Counted from the first letter of the stretch, positions 1-7,762 are shown. The stretch: 16,437 nt of DNA from an uncultured Lachnospiraceae bacterium (GCA_910586095.1 CAJUHQ010000080.1:1-16437); one strand, 5' to 3'. Notes: a model not told the origin generated them from the sequence alone. A program made the numbers and translations.

Positions 1-26
1 CGTCTTAACCGCTTGACCAACGAGCC
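1..26 (-). tRNA. tRNA-Glu, 5' end only (cut by window edge)
   Basis: The minus-strand reading begins with a 7-nt acceptor strand GGCTCGT, then T8, then a D arm with a GTC/GAC stem closing the loop AAGCGGTTAA, then G26. This is the standard 5' quarter of a bacterial tRNA, and the wording GTTGGTCAAGCGGTTAAGAC is typical of tRNA-Glu. The anticodon and everything 3' of it lie outside the window, so the Glu assignment rests on resemblance only. A good promoter lies about 70-100 nt upstream. Confidence 0.85.
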
Positions 27-103
27 ATAAACTGTTATATAAATTTAAATATGTAACTTTTCTAAAATTTATTTGGCCTGTCTGTATTCCTGACAGCTAT
101 TAA

Positions 104-132
104 ATCATACAACAGTTTTATCAAAAATGCAA
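104..132 (-). promoter_or_regulatory. sigma-A-type promoter for the tRNA
   Basis: Minus strand: -35 TTGCAT (132-127), exactly 17 nt spacer, -10 TATGAT (109-104). Predicted start near 97, giving a leader of about 70 nt before the tRNA at 26. The leader contains a small CTGTC/GACAG inverted repeat (78-82 and 92-96). The rest of the gap 27-262 holds an AT-rich stretch (about 138-167, T-rich on the plus strand) and the hairpin at the end of the RNase gene. I see no gene in it. Confidence 0.6.
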
Positions 133-230
133 GCATTATTTTTATTTTTTTACTTATTTTTTTGTTCACGAATATTTGCCACAATATAGAACAATCTATG
201 TTGGTCAAAAACATAAGTCCATGCTGTCAA

Positions 231-269
231 TAATTAGATTGAAAAATCTTTTATTTTCCAATCTAATTA
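231..269 (-). terminator. AT-rich hairpin spanning the RNase gene stop codon (possible 3' end structure)
   Basis: A perfect 11-bp inverted repeat, taattagattg (231-241) and caatctaatta (259-269), with a 17-nt loop. It covers the last codons and the TAG stop (265-263) of the RNase G/E gene. There is no uridine run immediately after it on the minus strand, so it is a poor intrinsic terminator. It may instead be a 3'-end stabilising or processing structure. Confidence 0.35.
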
Positions 270-1516
270 TTATTTTGCTCATTTATATGATAAGGTTGGA
301 AATGCGCAAGAACTTGTTCCGAGAGACTTTTATAATTTTTTTGCCGAGTGATTTCTACAAGTTCTAATGCAGTCATATCAACAATTGTAGTTGGTATTCT
401 ATCCTGTTTTGCGTGTTGTCTTAATTCATGTAACAGTGCTTCGCGATCTTTGCTACTATCCATATTGATAAAATCAACTAAAATCATTCCAGTGAGGTTT
501 CTGAGGCGAATCTGATACATAATTTCTTTAGCTGCTTCCATATTGATAGATAAAACATATTCTGAAGTTACCTTTTTAGAGATATTTTTGCCAGAGTTTA
601 CATCAATGACATACATAGCTTCTGTCTTTTCTATCACTAAATAGGCGCCAGATTTTAACCATACCTTAGATTTTAACAGTCCCTCCAATTTGGTTTCGAT
701 GCTGTATCGTTTCTGTAATGGATAGGAATCTGTGTAGAAGGTAAGTTTTTCCTGCAATTCGGGGACATATATGCCAAGATATACAGATAGTTGTTCATAA
801 AGCTGTTGGCTGTCTGTAATGAGACTACTATATTCTAGGTTTTGTCTGTCACGCAGTAAGGTAATATAAGGCGGTGGCGCTTGCCAGATTTTACTGTAGC
901 AGGTTCGATGAATTCCTTCTGTCAAGAGTATATCCATCTGTGAACAAAGTTGTCTTAATTCTGTTTCTATAATAGATAATTTTGCGTCATCGTTTTGCGT
1001 AGTGGCTATAAGCTCACCAGCATTGGTTCGCAGAATAATACCATATTTGTTGTCTTCTGGAATGATTTTTAGCAATTTTTCACGTACAGCCTTAGAGCAT
1101 TTTTTGGATACCCCTTTCTTTTTATTTGCGTTTGTGACAACGCTGTATTTTCCAGAAAGAGCCAAATTCACAGTAAATACTGGATCTTTGCTGCGAACAG
1201 CCTCCGTTTCTAACTGTACAATCAGTTCATCTCCTACTTTAATTGATCCGTTATATTCGCGGTTGAGCAAAACAGGCATATAGTTGTCATCAAGTGGAAG
1301 AAATCCTCTTTGTCCCTTTTGATAATCAATAAAGGCAGCATTGATATTTTTGGAGACATTGATGACTTTGGCTATAAAAATATCACCTAAATTTGTTGCG
1401 TGAGAATAGTCATTAGGATAAATACTAACGGTTTCTAGTCTATTTGATTGAACATCAATAGAATAGGCTAAAATTCCTTGCGCATATTCTGAAAGTACAA
1501 AACGTATATCAGACAT
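263..1516 (-). CDS. rng: Ribonuclease E/G family endoribonuclease, short form
   Basis: A 417-residue single-strand-specific endoribonuclease of the RNase E/G family, expected in rRNA maturation and mRNA turnover. An S1-like RNA-binding segment (about 38-115, with GDIFIAKVINVSKN and GFLPL) sits inside the N-terminal RNase H-like fold. The catalytic region holds both expected metal-binding aspartates, D305 in VIDVNSGK and D348 in ILVDFI, followed by the conserved DMTALELVEITRQK (380-393). The protein stops about 25 residues later without the CPxC zinc-link of E. coli RNase E/G, so oligomerisation must differ. Start: ATG (1516-1514) shares its A with the TAA of the upstream DUF2344 gene, so the two are translationally coupled. 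In many Clostridia this gene sits with the same two neighbours, upstream of rplU-rpmA. Here no rplU follows before the tRNA. Confidence 0.92.
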   Translation of the reverse strand: MSDIRFVLSEYAQGILAYSIDVQSNRLETVSIYPNDYSHATNLGDIFIAKVINVSKNINAAFIDYQKGQRGFLPLDDNYMPVLLNREYNGSIKVGDELIVQLETEAVRSKDPVFTVNLALSGKYSVVTNANKKKGVSKKCSKAVREKLLKIIPEDNKYGIILRTNAGELIATTQNDDAKLSIIETELRQLCSQMDILLTEGIHRTCYSKIWQAPPPYITLLRDRQNLEYSSLITDSQQLYEQLSVYLGIYVPELQEKLTFYTDSYPLQKRYSIETKLEGLLKSKVWLKSGAYLVIEKTEAMYVIDVNSGKNISKKVTSEYVLSINMEAAKEIMYQIRLRNLTGMILVDFINMDSSKDREALLHELRQHAKQDRIPTTIVDMTALELVEITRQKNYKSLSEQVLAHFQPYHINEQNNN

Positions 1517-2223
1517 TAATAATCACTTCCTATATATCCGAGTGGTTTGAGATCGAGGGTTTCAGGGGTGCCTAGATTCATATAAGTCTCCTCACGTGTA
1601 ATTAACAGTCCAAATTCATCAAATGAAGTATGATTATACTCATAGAGAGCCTTAAACACCAAAGTAGGCTTGATATTGCCAGAACTGCTCGCATCAACAG
1701 TCAGATGGATGACATCAAGGTCAGGGTCATAAATACATTCATAAATAAAAGGTTTCATATCAAAAGTCACTTCGCTTTTTTTAGTTTGCTTAGTCACTGT
1801 AATTTTTGTTTGGTTATAGAATGTATTTATTGATACAGTATTTAAAAAGGATGGTCTATATCCTTCGCGAAATCGTATGGTATATTTGGCAGCCGCTACA
1901 CTTGCCATAGCATTGCCAGCATGTTCGGGCAATAGACATACTTCTAGAATGTGAATCCCCTCTGCCATTTGTTCATTTAGAGAATTCATTAGTTGAACTG
2001 AACTTGTAAGGGAATTGACTTCAATGTCCATATATTCTCCATTACTCTCCAACCCTACTCCAAGAGGTGCAGCAAATGTCATGATTTGATGTGGACTAAA
2101 ACCTGATGAATACTTGATATCAATTTTTGCACGGCGAATTGCCTTCTGAAAATATCGCATGACATCCAAATGACCAATAAACTTGAGTGCACCATGTTTG
2201 GAAAATTTTACTCTTATTTTCAT
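1516..2223 (-). CDS. DUF2344 / TIGR03936-type protein, radical SAM partner
   Basis: A 235-residue protein of the DUF2344 family, whose biochemical role I do not know. The diagnostic N-terminus is clear: VKFSKHGALKFIGHLDVMR (5-23), then KAIRRAKIDIKYSSGFSPHQ (27-46) and PLGVGLESNGEYMDIE (53-68). Length fits the family. No signal peptide or membrane segment is seen, so it is cytoplasmic. It starts 19 nt after the radical SAM gene ends and overlaps the RNase gene by one base (TAATG), so the three form one operon. In some bacteria the radical SAM and DUF2344 parts are fused in one polypeptide, which supports direct cooperation. A role in RNA or ribosome modification is a reasonable guess from the RNase neighbour, but it is inference only. 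Confidence 0.88.
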   Translation of the reverse strand: MKIRVKFSKHGALKFIGHLDVMRYFQKAIRRAKIDIKYSSGFSPHQIMTFAAPLGVGLESNGEYMDIEVNSLTSSVQLMNSLNEQMAEGIHILEVCLLPEHAGNAMASVAAAKYTIRFREGYRPSFLNTVSINTFYNQTKITVTKQTKKSEVTFDMKPFIYECIYDPDLDVIHLTVDASSSGNIKPTLVFKALYEYNHTSFDEFGLLITREETYMNLGTPETLDLKPLGYIGSDY

Positions 2224-2242
2224 AATCTATTCTGTCCTTTGC

Positions 2243-4114
2243 TTATTCTGTGCGCGCTTCGAGGCAAACACCACAGTGAAATCGTGCTGCTCCGCAGGCA
2301 TTGCACTGTTGCCTACAGTTTTGAGATGTCTGCTGCTGTTGAGACTTTACCCATTCTTTTGTTAGAAATTCTTTAGAGACTCCACAATCAATAAAATCCC
2401 AAGGAAATATTTCATCTAGACTGCGTTTTCGTGTTGTGTAGAATTCAATATCTATGCCACATTCCTCAAATGTTTTTATCCATAGATCATGATGATAAAA
2501 TTCACTCCATGCATCAAACATACAACCTTTCTGATATGCCTTTATAATTGGTTTGCACAGACGCCTATCACCACGGGCAAGGATTCCTTCCATGACACTT
2601 GCGTCTGCTTCATGCCAATTGTATTTAATACTTTTTTGGTGACTTTGTGCTACGATTGCTTTTCTAGTGGCATATGCTTTTTCAATAAATTGTTCTTTAG
2701 TGCATTGTGCTGCCCACTGAAATGGAGTGAATGGTTTTGGGATAAAAAAGGAGGTACTCGCAACGATTTGTACTTTTCCATTTCGTTTTTCTTTAGGAAC
2801 TGTATCGTAATATACAGTAGCAATCTCATTAGACAACTCTGCGATTCCTTTTATGTCTTCGTCTGTTTCTGTTGGAAGTCCTAGCATAAAATAGAGCTTG
2901 ACACGATTCCAACCACCCTCAAATGCAAGTGCTGCTCCCTTTAAGATATCTTCTTGTGTAAGTCCTTTGTTGATTACATCACGTAGTCTTTGACTTCCTG
3001 CTTCTGGAGCAAAAGTCAGGCTACTCTTTTTGATATCTTGGACCTGTTTCATAGCTTCTAGTGAAAAGGCGTCGATTCGAAGAGAAGGAAGAGAAATATT
3101 TACATTTCTTTCACGACATTGGTCAATCAGAAAATGAACTAATTCTTCAAGTCGTGAGTAATCACTGGAGCTAAGGGAGCTGAGAGTAATTTCTTCATAA
3201 CCTGTGTTGTCTAACATAGTGAGCGCATACTCTGCAAGCATCTTTACATCACGCTCTCTGACAGGTCGATAGAGTTGTCCTGCTTGGCAAAACCGACAAC
3301 CACGGATACATCCTCTTTGAATTTCAAGAACAACTCGTTCTTGAGTACATTTAATAAAAGGAACAATTGGCTTTTTGGGATAATAAGTATTTGTAAGATC
3401 TGTGACCAATTCCTTAGTTATTACGGTTGGAATGTCTTTTTGGTTTGGCATAAAAGATTGTATAGTTCCATCTGCGTGATACTGAACTGTATAGAATCTT
3501 GGAACATACATACCAGGAAGTTTTGCAGCTTCAATTAAAAATGTTTCGCGCGAACATCCTTCCTTTTGGCAACGCTTATACAAGTCTAATAGATTTCGAT
3601 ATTGTGTTTCACCCTCCCCAATATAGAACATATCAAAAAAATCGGCAATTGGTTCGGGATTGTAGCTGCATGGGCCTCCACCAATAACAATTGGATCTTC
3701 CCAAGTTCGTTCGGTTGCAAGTAAAGGTATCTGTGATAAATCGAGGATTTGCAAAATATTTGTATAACACATCTCATATTGAAGCGTTATTCCCAAAAAG
3801 TCAAAAGATTTGATGGGATCTTGTGATTCCAGTGCAAATAAAGGGATTTTTTTATCACGCATAATACGGTCAAGATCAGGCCACGGTGAATATACACGTT
3901 CGCACCATGTGTCATCAAACTGATTAAACATATCATATAGGATTTGTATTCCTAGATGGGACATTCCTATTTCATAGACATCTGGAAAACACATGGCAAA
4001 TCGAACAGCAATCGAATCTTTATTTTTTGTAACACTGTTGATTTCATTGCCAATATATCGTGCTGGTTTTTCAACTTGTAATAATATTTCGTCGTTTAAA
4101 GCTAGTTTTCGCAT
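2243..4114 (-). CDS. TIGR03960-type radical SAM protein with B12-binding-like N-terminus
   Basis: A 623-residue radical SAM enzyme of unknown substrate. N-terminal half: a cobalamin-binding-like Rossmann region (about 35-240) with CFPDVYEIGMSHLG (42-55), IVIGGGPCSYNPEPIADFFD (142-161) and YIGEGE (164-169). Radical SAM core: C269, C273 and C276 in RGCIRGCRFCQAG bind the [4Fe-4S] cluster that cleaves S-adenosylmethionine. The glycine-rich APEAGSQRLRDVINKG segment and LYFMLGLPTETDED follow in the barrel. The tail contains a second cysteine cluster (C600, C604, C607, C614, C617), which could hold a metal or an auxiliary cluster. It heads the operon with DUF2344 and RNase G. The start ATG (4114-4112) has only a weak Shine-Dalgarno, and I found no convincing promoter in the 118-nt gap upstream. 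Confidence 0.9.
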   Translation of the reverse strand: MRKLALNDEILLQVEKPARYIGNEINSVTKNKDSIAVRFAMCFPDVYEIGMSHLGIQILYDMFNQFDDTWCERVYSPWPDLDRIMRDKKIPLFALESQDPIKSFDFLGITLQYEMCYTNILQILDLSQIPLLATERTWEDPIVIGGGPCSYNPEPIADFFDMFYIGEGETQYRNLLDLYKRCQKEGCSRETFLIEAAKLPGMYVPRFYTVQYHADGTIQSFMPNQKDIPTVITKELVTDLTNTYYPKKPIVPFIKCTQERVVLEIQRGCIRGCRFCQAGQLYRPVRERDVKMLAEYALTMLDNTGYEEITLSSLSSSDYSRLEELVHFLIDQCRERNVNISLPSLRIDAFSLEAMKQVQDIKKSSLTFAPEAGSQRLRDVINKGLTQEDILKGAALAFEGGWNRVKLYFMLGLPTETDEDIKGIAELSNEIATVYYDTVPKEKRNGKVQIVASTSFFIPKPFTPFQWAAQCTKEQFIEKAYATRKAIVAQSHQKSIKYNWHEADASVMEGILARGDRRLCKPIIKAYQKGCMFDAWSEFYHHDLWIKTFEECGIDIEFYTTRKRSLDEIFPWDFIDCGVSKEFLTKEWVKSQQQQTSQNCRQQCNACGAARFHCGVCLEARTE

Positions 4115-4154
4115 AATTTTTATCCAATCCCAAACAATTGTTGACAGGTTAATA

Positions 4155-4193
4155 CGCGCAGTTTAGACATTCTTAGGAATACCAAACTGCGCG
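4155..4193 (-). terminator. GC-rich stem-loop between the lysozyme gene and the radical SAM operon
   Basis: A perfect 10-bp inverted repeat, cgcgcagttt (4155-4164) and aaactgcgcg (4184-4193), with an inner attc/gaat pairing (69-72 and 77-80 of the 4100s) in the loop. It begins 40 nt after the lysozyme stop on the minus strand. The GC-rich stem fits a terminator, but no T-run follows on that strand (TATTAACCTG). It may be Rho-dependent, or a stabiliser or regulatory leader for the radical SAM operon. The rest of 4115-4232 shows nothing else I can support. Confidence 0.4.
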
Positions 4194-4232
4194 CATGATT
4201 CACACAAAATCCATTTTTTAATTATGATGGAG

Positions 4233-5786
4233 TTATTGCGGTAGTACAGGAATTTCTTGTGGAATCATTTTTCCATTGGTATCAAAGATATAAGGAATTC
4301 CTGCTATCTCGACAATGCCTGTCTGCATGTTGCCATTTGCGTCAAAGTAATACAAGCTATCCTCAATCGCAGTTAATCCCGTAACCATATGTCCATCGAC
4401 ATCATAATATTTGACAGAGATACCATCGTTAAACCAACCTGTATACAGTACTCCATCAGGTGCAAACAAATATGATAATCCATTTAGATTTTGAACACCT
4501 GTAACCATACGTCCGACAGCGTCAAAGAAATAGGTTTTTCCATCGATTGTCTGCCATCCTGTAACTCTATGACCATCAATAGTAGAAAGATAATAGTTGT
4601 TTACTCCATCATTGAACCATCCACGCACCATAGGGCCACTTAATGCAAAGAGGAATGTCTGATCTCCTAAAGTCTGCCATCCTGTCTGCATAACACCAGT
4701 TTCATTGAAATAATAGTTGTTGTTGTCTATAGTACTTAGCCCAACTAGCATATGTCCATCAAAATCAAAGAAACGCTTTCCGTCAGGAAAATCAAAAAAT
4801 CCTGTATACATTACACCGTCGGGGGCAAAAAAGTAAGATAGTCCATTGATATTTTGAAGGCCTGTCAGCATTTTACCATCCGTATCAAAACAATACATAC
4901 CAAGTCCTATAGGGGTGAATCCTACAGACATCACGCCGTCTGGCTGTAGATAATATATTCCGTCTTCAAGTGGTAACCATCCCGTTACCATTCGACCAGC
5001 AGGATCTAGATAATATTTTGCAAGTCCTAGATCAAGCCAACCGCGCTGCATTTTGTAATTGATATAATAATGCAAAAATCCTTTTCGTGCAACCCAACCT
5101 GTGTTGACAATACTTGTGGAAAAATCTTTTAGCGCGTAGTCAAGATCTACGTTTCCGTTTATTCCAGGTACACTGCCCTTATCTGTATACTGCCATACTG
5201 CGGCATCTGGAATCCCTAATGTGTCACCCCAGTGAGCAACCCATTTGTCATAAAAGACAGGTCCAATTCGTTTGGTAAACCATGAGGTGCTAGAGTAAAC
5301 CATTGGATAATAGCCTTCTGCCTCAACCAATGCACAGAAGGTATTTGCCATGAGAGCCAGTGTTTCAGGGGGAAGATTTTTATGTGCTTTATCATCTTCC
5401 ACATCCCATACGACAGGATAGGATACTGGTATATCTTTGATTGCATCTAAAACAAACTGTGCTTCTAGTGCGGCTTCCTCCACAGTAGTTGCATAAGAGT
5501 ATATGTAAACGCCTGTCTTGATACCTACTTGCTGTGCAGCAAGCATATTGTAATAAAAATCTTTGTCAATTCCATATTTGGTGTTTCCAACACGGATAAA
5601 GACAAATGACACACCGCTTTGTGCCACAGCCTGCCAGTCTATAGTTCCTTGCCATTTTGAGACATCAATCCCGTTTTCTATTACTGCTGCTTCTGTCTGA
5701 AATGTAGGTATGCTAGAGAGCAGGCCTATTGTGAGAAGCATGCAAATAATACGTGTAACTTTTGTGGCTGATTTTTTCATTATCAT
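4233..5786 (-). CDS. Secreted GH25 lysozyme (muramidase) with 14 C-terminal cell-wall-binding repeats
   Basis: A 517-residue exported peptidoglycan hydrolase that should cleave the MurNAc-GlcNAc bond. Signal peptide: KKSATKVTR then a hydrophobic core (about 12-26), with likely cleavage near TEAA (31-34). GH25 domain about 37-225: GIDVSKWQG (39-47, D41), VVWDVEDD (125-132, with the D128/E130 pair as expected catalytic acids) and AVWQYTDKGSVPGINGNVDLD near its end. From about 229 to 511 there are 14 aromatic/glycine-rich units of 20-21 residues, of the type GWxxxxxxxYYFxxxGxMxT. These are choline/glucan-binding-like repeats (CW_1 type) that should anchor it to a wall polymer. Start: the first ATG has GGGAGGA 10-11 nt upstream; the second ATG, two codons on, is further off. 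It is separated by 148 nt from hisB and by a hairpin from the next operon, so it is probably monocistronic. No phage genes lie nearby, so a housekeeping autolysin is likelier than a phage endolysin. Confidence 0.93.
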   Translation of the reverse strand: MIMKKSATKVTRIICMLLTIGLLSSIPTFQTEAAVIENGIDVSKWQGTIDWQAVAQSGVSFVFIRVGNTKYGIDKDFYYNMLAAQQVGIKTGVYIYSYATTVEEAALEAQFVLDAIKDIPVSYPVVWDVEDDKAHKNLPPETLALMANTFCALVEAEGYYPMVYSSTSWFTKRIGPVFYDKWVAHWGDTLGIPDAAVWQYTDKGSVPGINGNVDLDYALKDFSTSIVNTGWVARKGFLHYYINYKMQRGWLDLGLAKYYLDPAGRMVTGWLPLEDGIYYLQPDGVMSVGFTPIGLGMYCFDTDGKMLTGLQNINGLSYFFAPDGVMYTGFFDFPDGKRFFDFDGHMLVGLSTIDNNNYYFNETGVMQTGWQTLGDQTFLFALSGPMVRGWFNDGVNNYYLSTIDGHRVTGWQTIDGKTYFFDAVGRMVTGVQNLNGLSYLFAPDGVLYTGWFNDGISVKYYDVDGHMVTGLTAIEDSLYYFDANGNMQTGIVEIAGIPYIFDTNGKMIPQEIPVLPQ

Positions 5787-5826
5787 CAGTCTTGTGTCCT
5801 CCCATTGTTGTTCATCTTATTGATGT

Positions 5827-5855
5827 TCTATAGTAGTTTCTCAATTTCACGTGAA
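5827..5855 (-). promoter_or_regulatory. Candidate promoter for the GH25 lysozyme gene, -35 inside a palindrome
   Basis: Minus strand: -35 TTCACG (5855-5850, 4 of 6 to consensus), 17 nt spacer, -10 TATAGA (5832-5827, 4 of 6). The -35 lies within the perfect 10-bp palindrome TTCACGTGAA (5846-5855), a possible operator. It lies about 40 nt upstream of the lysozyme start. Weak consensus makes this tentative. Confidence 0.35.
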
Positions 5856-5865
5856 GCATTTATCA

Positions 5866-5877
5866 GGCCATATGGCC
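5866..5877. promoter_or_regulatory. 12-bp palindrome GGCCATATGGCC
   Basis: A perfect 12-bp palindrome in the hisB-lysozyme gap, 10 bp from the palindrome at 5846-5855. It could be a dimeric regulator site for the lysozyme gene or the base of a small hairpin after hisB. No T-run follows it, so it is not a standard terminator. Confidence 0.3.
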
Positions 5878-5934
5878 AATTTTCGTTGCAATGATATGTA
5901 GTATTGATTTTCAAATCGGATTACGACGTTAACT

Positions 5935-6522
5935 TTACAGACTTCCCTTAGTCGAAAGGACTCCTTCGACACGTTCGTCTAGAGATACAGCATCACTAAG
6001 AGCCTTGGCAAAAGCTTTAAAAATAGATTCGATCATGTGATGGCTATTCTCACCACTAAATAATTTGATATGGATATTCATACCAGCACTATAAGCTACT
6101 GCATAGAAAAATTCCTTGGTCAAAGAAGTGTCAAAGTCGCCAACCATGTTATGAGGAAAGGTACAATCAAATTGTAGATAAGGACGTCCACACAAATCGA
6201 CTGCGCAGAGTGCAAGAGCATCATCCATTGGCAGAACAAAAAAACCATATCGTTTGATGCCTTTTTTATCACCAATAGCCTCTTTGATGGCCATTCCTAA
6301 TACAATGCCAGCATCTTCTACAGAGTGATGTCCATCAACATGTAAATCTCCCTTAATTTTGACTGTGAGATCAAAAAAGCCATGTCTTGAAAAGCCTTCG
6401 AGCATATGGTCAAAGAATCCAATACCTGTGTCAACTGTAGATTTGCCCTTTCCGTCAAGAGTAAGATTTATCGAAATATCAGTTTCTTTTGTTGTTCTTT
6501 TTATAGTTGCTGTTCTATCCAT
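5935..6522 (-). CDS. hisB: Imidazoleglycerol-phosphate dehydratase
   Basis: A 195-residue monofunctional HisB that dehydrates imidazole-glycerol phosphate to imidazole-acetol phosphate in histidine synthesis. Family motifs are intact: GFFDHML (35-41), the manganese-binding DGHHSVED (63-70), RPYLQFD (113-119) and GENSHHMIES (157-166). Length equals the usual monofunctional enzyme, with no fused phosphatase. Start: ATG at 6522-6520, with AAAGGA 8 nt upstream (6536-6531). A longer in-frame ORF to 6609 would overlap the upstream lipoprotein gene and adds residues not found in the family. It follows the SGNH lipoprotein gene by 31 nt and is 6.4 kb from hisD, an unusual split. It may be transcribed from the glycan operon. 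No hisH, hisA, hisF or hisI follows in the window. Confidence 0.95.
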   Translation of the reverse strand: MDRTATIKRTTKETDISINLTLDGKGKSTVDTGIGFFDHMLEGFSRHGFFDLTVKIKGDLHVDGHHSVEDAGIVLGMAIKEAIGDKKGIKRYGFFVLPMDDALALCAVDLCGRPYLQFDCTFPHNMVGDFDTSLTKEFFYAVAYSAGMNIHIKLFSGENSHHMIESIFKAFAKALSDAVSLDERVEGVLSTKGSL

Positions 6523-6553
6523 ATACTTTGTCCTTTCATCCACAAAAACTCTT

Positions 6554-7744
6554 TTAATTGTTTTGCTTTTGTCCAAAATATAAGGACAATTCAGCAGCAA
6601 TGTGTTCACCTAGAACAATATTTCCATTATCTTTTGGGTGTATGCCATCTCTAAGATAATAGTCTGATGCCTCTTGGCTAGTACAATCCATAAAGCCAAT
6701 ATCATAAAGTTCAATAATATGAAAACCATACTCTGCTGCCAATTTGCGCTGTACTTCTAAAAAGTCATTCAAAGTAGGCTTTCCTGCAAAATCAGAGTAG
6801 GTACATTCTGATGTTTTGGCAATATCATACATAGTTACAAAAAAGATTTCATTATCGCCATAATATTGTTTTAACTGTTTCATAAAATAGCGCACTGCTC
6901 CACAATATCCAGCGGTACTTACTTTGTCGTCAATATTTCCAAAGCGTTTGTCTGGCACAACACTCAAATAATCATTGACTCCTGCAAACACAACAATAAT
7001 ATCGGAGTTTACATTTGTAACGTTGCTAAAATTTGAGGCGAGTGATAGATCATCACCTCCATATTGCGCAAACATTCGTCCGCCTTTGCCATGATTTAGG
7101 AGAGTATTAAAGTGCAGATACGCATTTGCATATGTAACGTAGCTGACAAAGTTCCCATTTTCATCCACTGCACTTGTGATTCCCTCTGTGATGCTGTCGC
7201 CTATAAATACAATGTTTTTAGTTCGAAAATCAAATGCATTATTATCTAGTATTTGTCGATCCATTTGGTTAATTTTAGTCGTTTTGTCCTTAGAATTTTC
7301 AAGACTATACAATGTTTCACGTGCTGCCGCAAAATTTGCTTGTTGTTCTCTTCGCGCTGCAAGTTCCCCCTCAGAAAAGTCGGTGACCATTTCTAAACTT
7401 TCACTGCTAGTCTCTGTTTCTTGTGGAGTATTGTCTGTGGAAGTCTCCGGTGGCGTCTGTGTTGTCTCTGTTTGAGGCACAGCAGATTCTTCTGATGGCT
7501 CAGTTTGTGTTGGAAGAGTTTCTGTACTTTCGGGACTTGTCTCTAAGACCAAATCTCCTGGTTGTAAAGTTCCACAACAAATACAGCCTGTACAAGTACA
7601 ACCTTCTAGACAACCTATCCGTACAATCTCGTCTTCATTATTGTTAGTAGTGTTTCCCGAGTTATCAACCCAGTGTCCACAACCAGTAGCTGATATAGCT
7701 ATCACGGTTGTCATTAAAAATGCTATTATTGATTTTCTTTTCAT
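6554..7744 (-). CDS. SGNH/GDSL-type hydrolase lipoprotein with a cysteine-rich linker
   Basis: A 396-residue predicted surface lipoprotein. The N-terminal KRK and hydrophobic stretch (6-17) end in the lipobox ISATG-C22. Next comes a short asparagine-rich linker, then an unusual cluster of six cysteines within 13 residues (C45, C49, C51, C54, C56, C57). A Thr/Ser/Glu/Pro-rich spacer (about 68-117) follows, and then a catalytic domain (about 175-390). SGNH blocks are visible: GDSITEG (182-188, nucleophile S184), the block II-like GKGGRM (219-224), GVND (255-258) and DGIHP (366-370, D366 and H369). These suit an esterase or O-deacetylase acting on cell-envelope glycans, substrate unknown. Start ATG has GAGGGG 6 nt upstream. 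It lies 18 nt after the ChbG/YdjC gene and is the last glycan-type gene before hisB. Confidence 0.85.
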   Translation of the reverse strand: MKRKSIIAFLMTTVIAISATGCGHWVDNSGNTTNNNEDEIVRIGCLEGCTCTGCICCGTLQPGDLVLETSPESTETLPTQTEPSEESAVPQTETTQTPPETSTDNTPQETETSSESLEMVTDFSEGELAARREQQANFAAARETLYSLENSKDKTTKINQMDRQILDNNAFDFRTKNIVFIGDSITEGITSAVDENGNFVSYVTYANAYLHFNTLLNHGKGGRMFAQYGGDDLSLASNFSNVTNVNSDIIVVFAGVNDYLSVVPDKRFGNIDDKVSTAGYCGAVRYFMKQLKQYYGDNEIFFVTMYDIAKTSECTYSDFAGKPTLNDFLEVQRKLAAEYGFHIIELYDIGFMDCTSQEASDYYLRDGIHPKDNGNIVLGEHIAAELSLYFGQKQNN

Positions 7745-7762
7745 TAATTGCCCCTCTTTTAC

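Noticed and set aside
2489..2884. Plus-strand ORF of 131 codons
   Set aside because: It lies antisense inside the radical SAM gene, has a Cys/Phe-rich composition typical of shadow frames, and has no ribosome site.
4233..5786. Prophage endolysin
   Set aside because: The protein has its own signal peptide and no holin or phage structural genes lie nearby. A cellular autolysin fits better.
6523..6609. N-terminal extension of HisB
   Set aside because: The extension overlaps the upstream gene and is not family-like. A good ribosome site marks the ATG at 6522.
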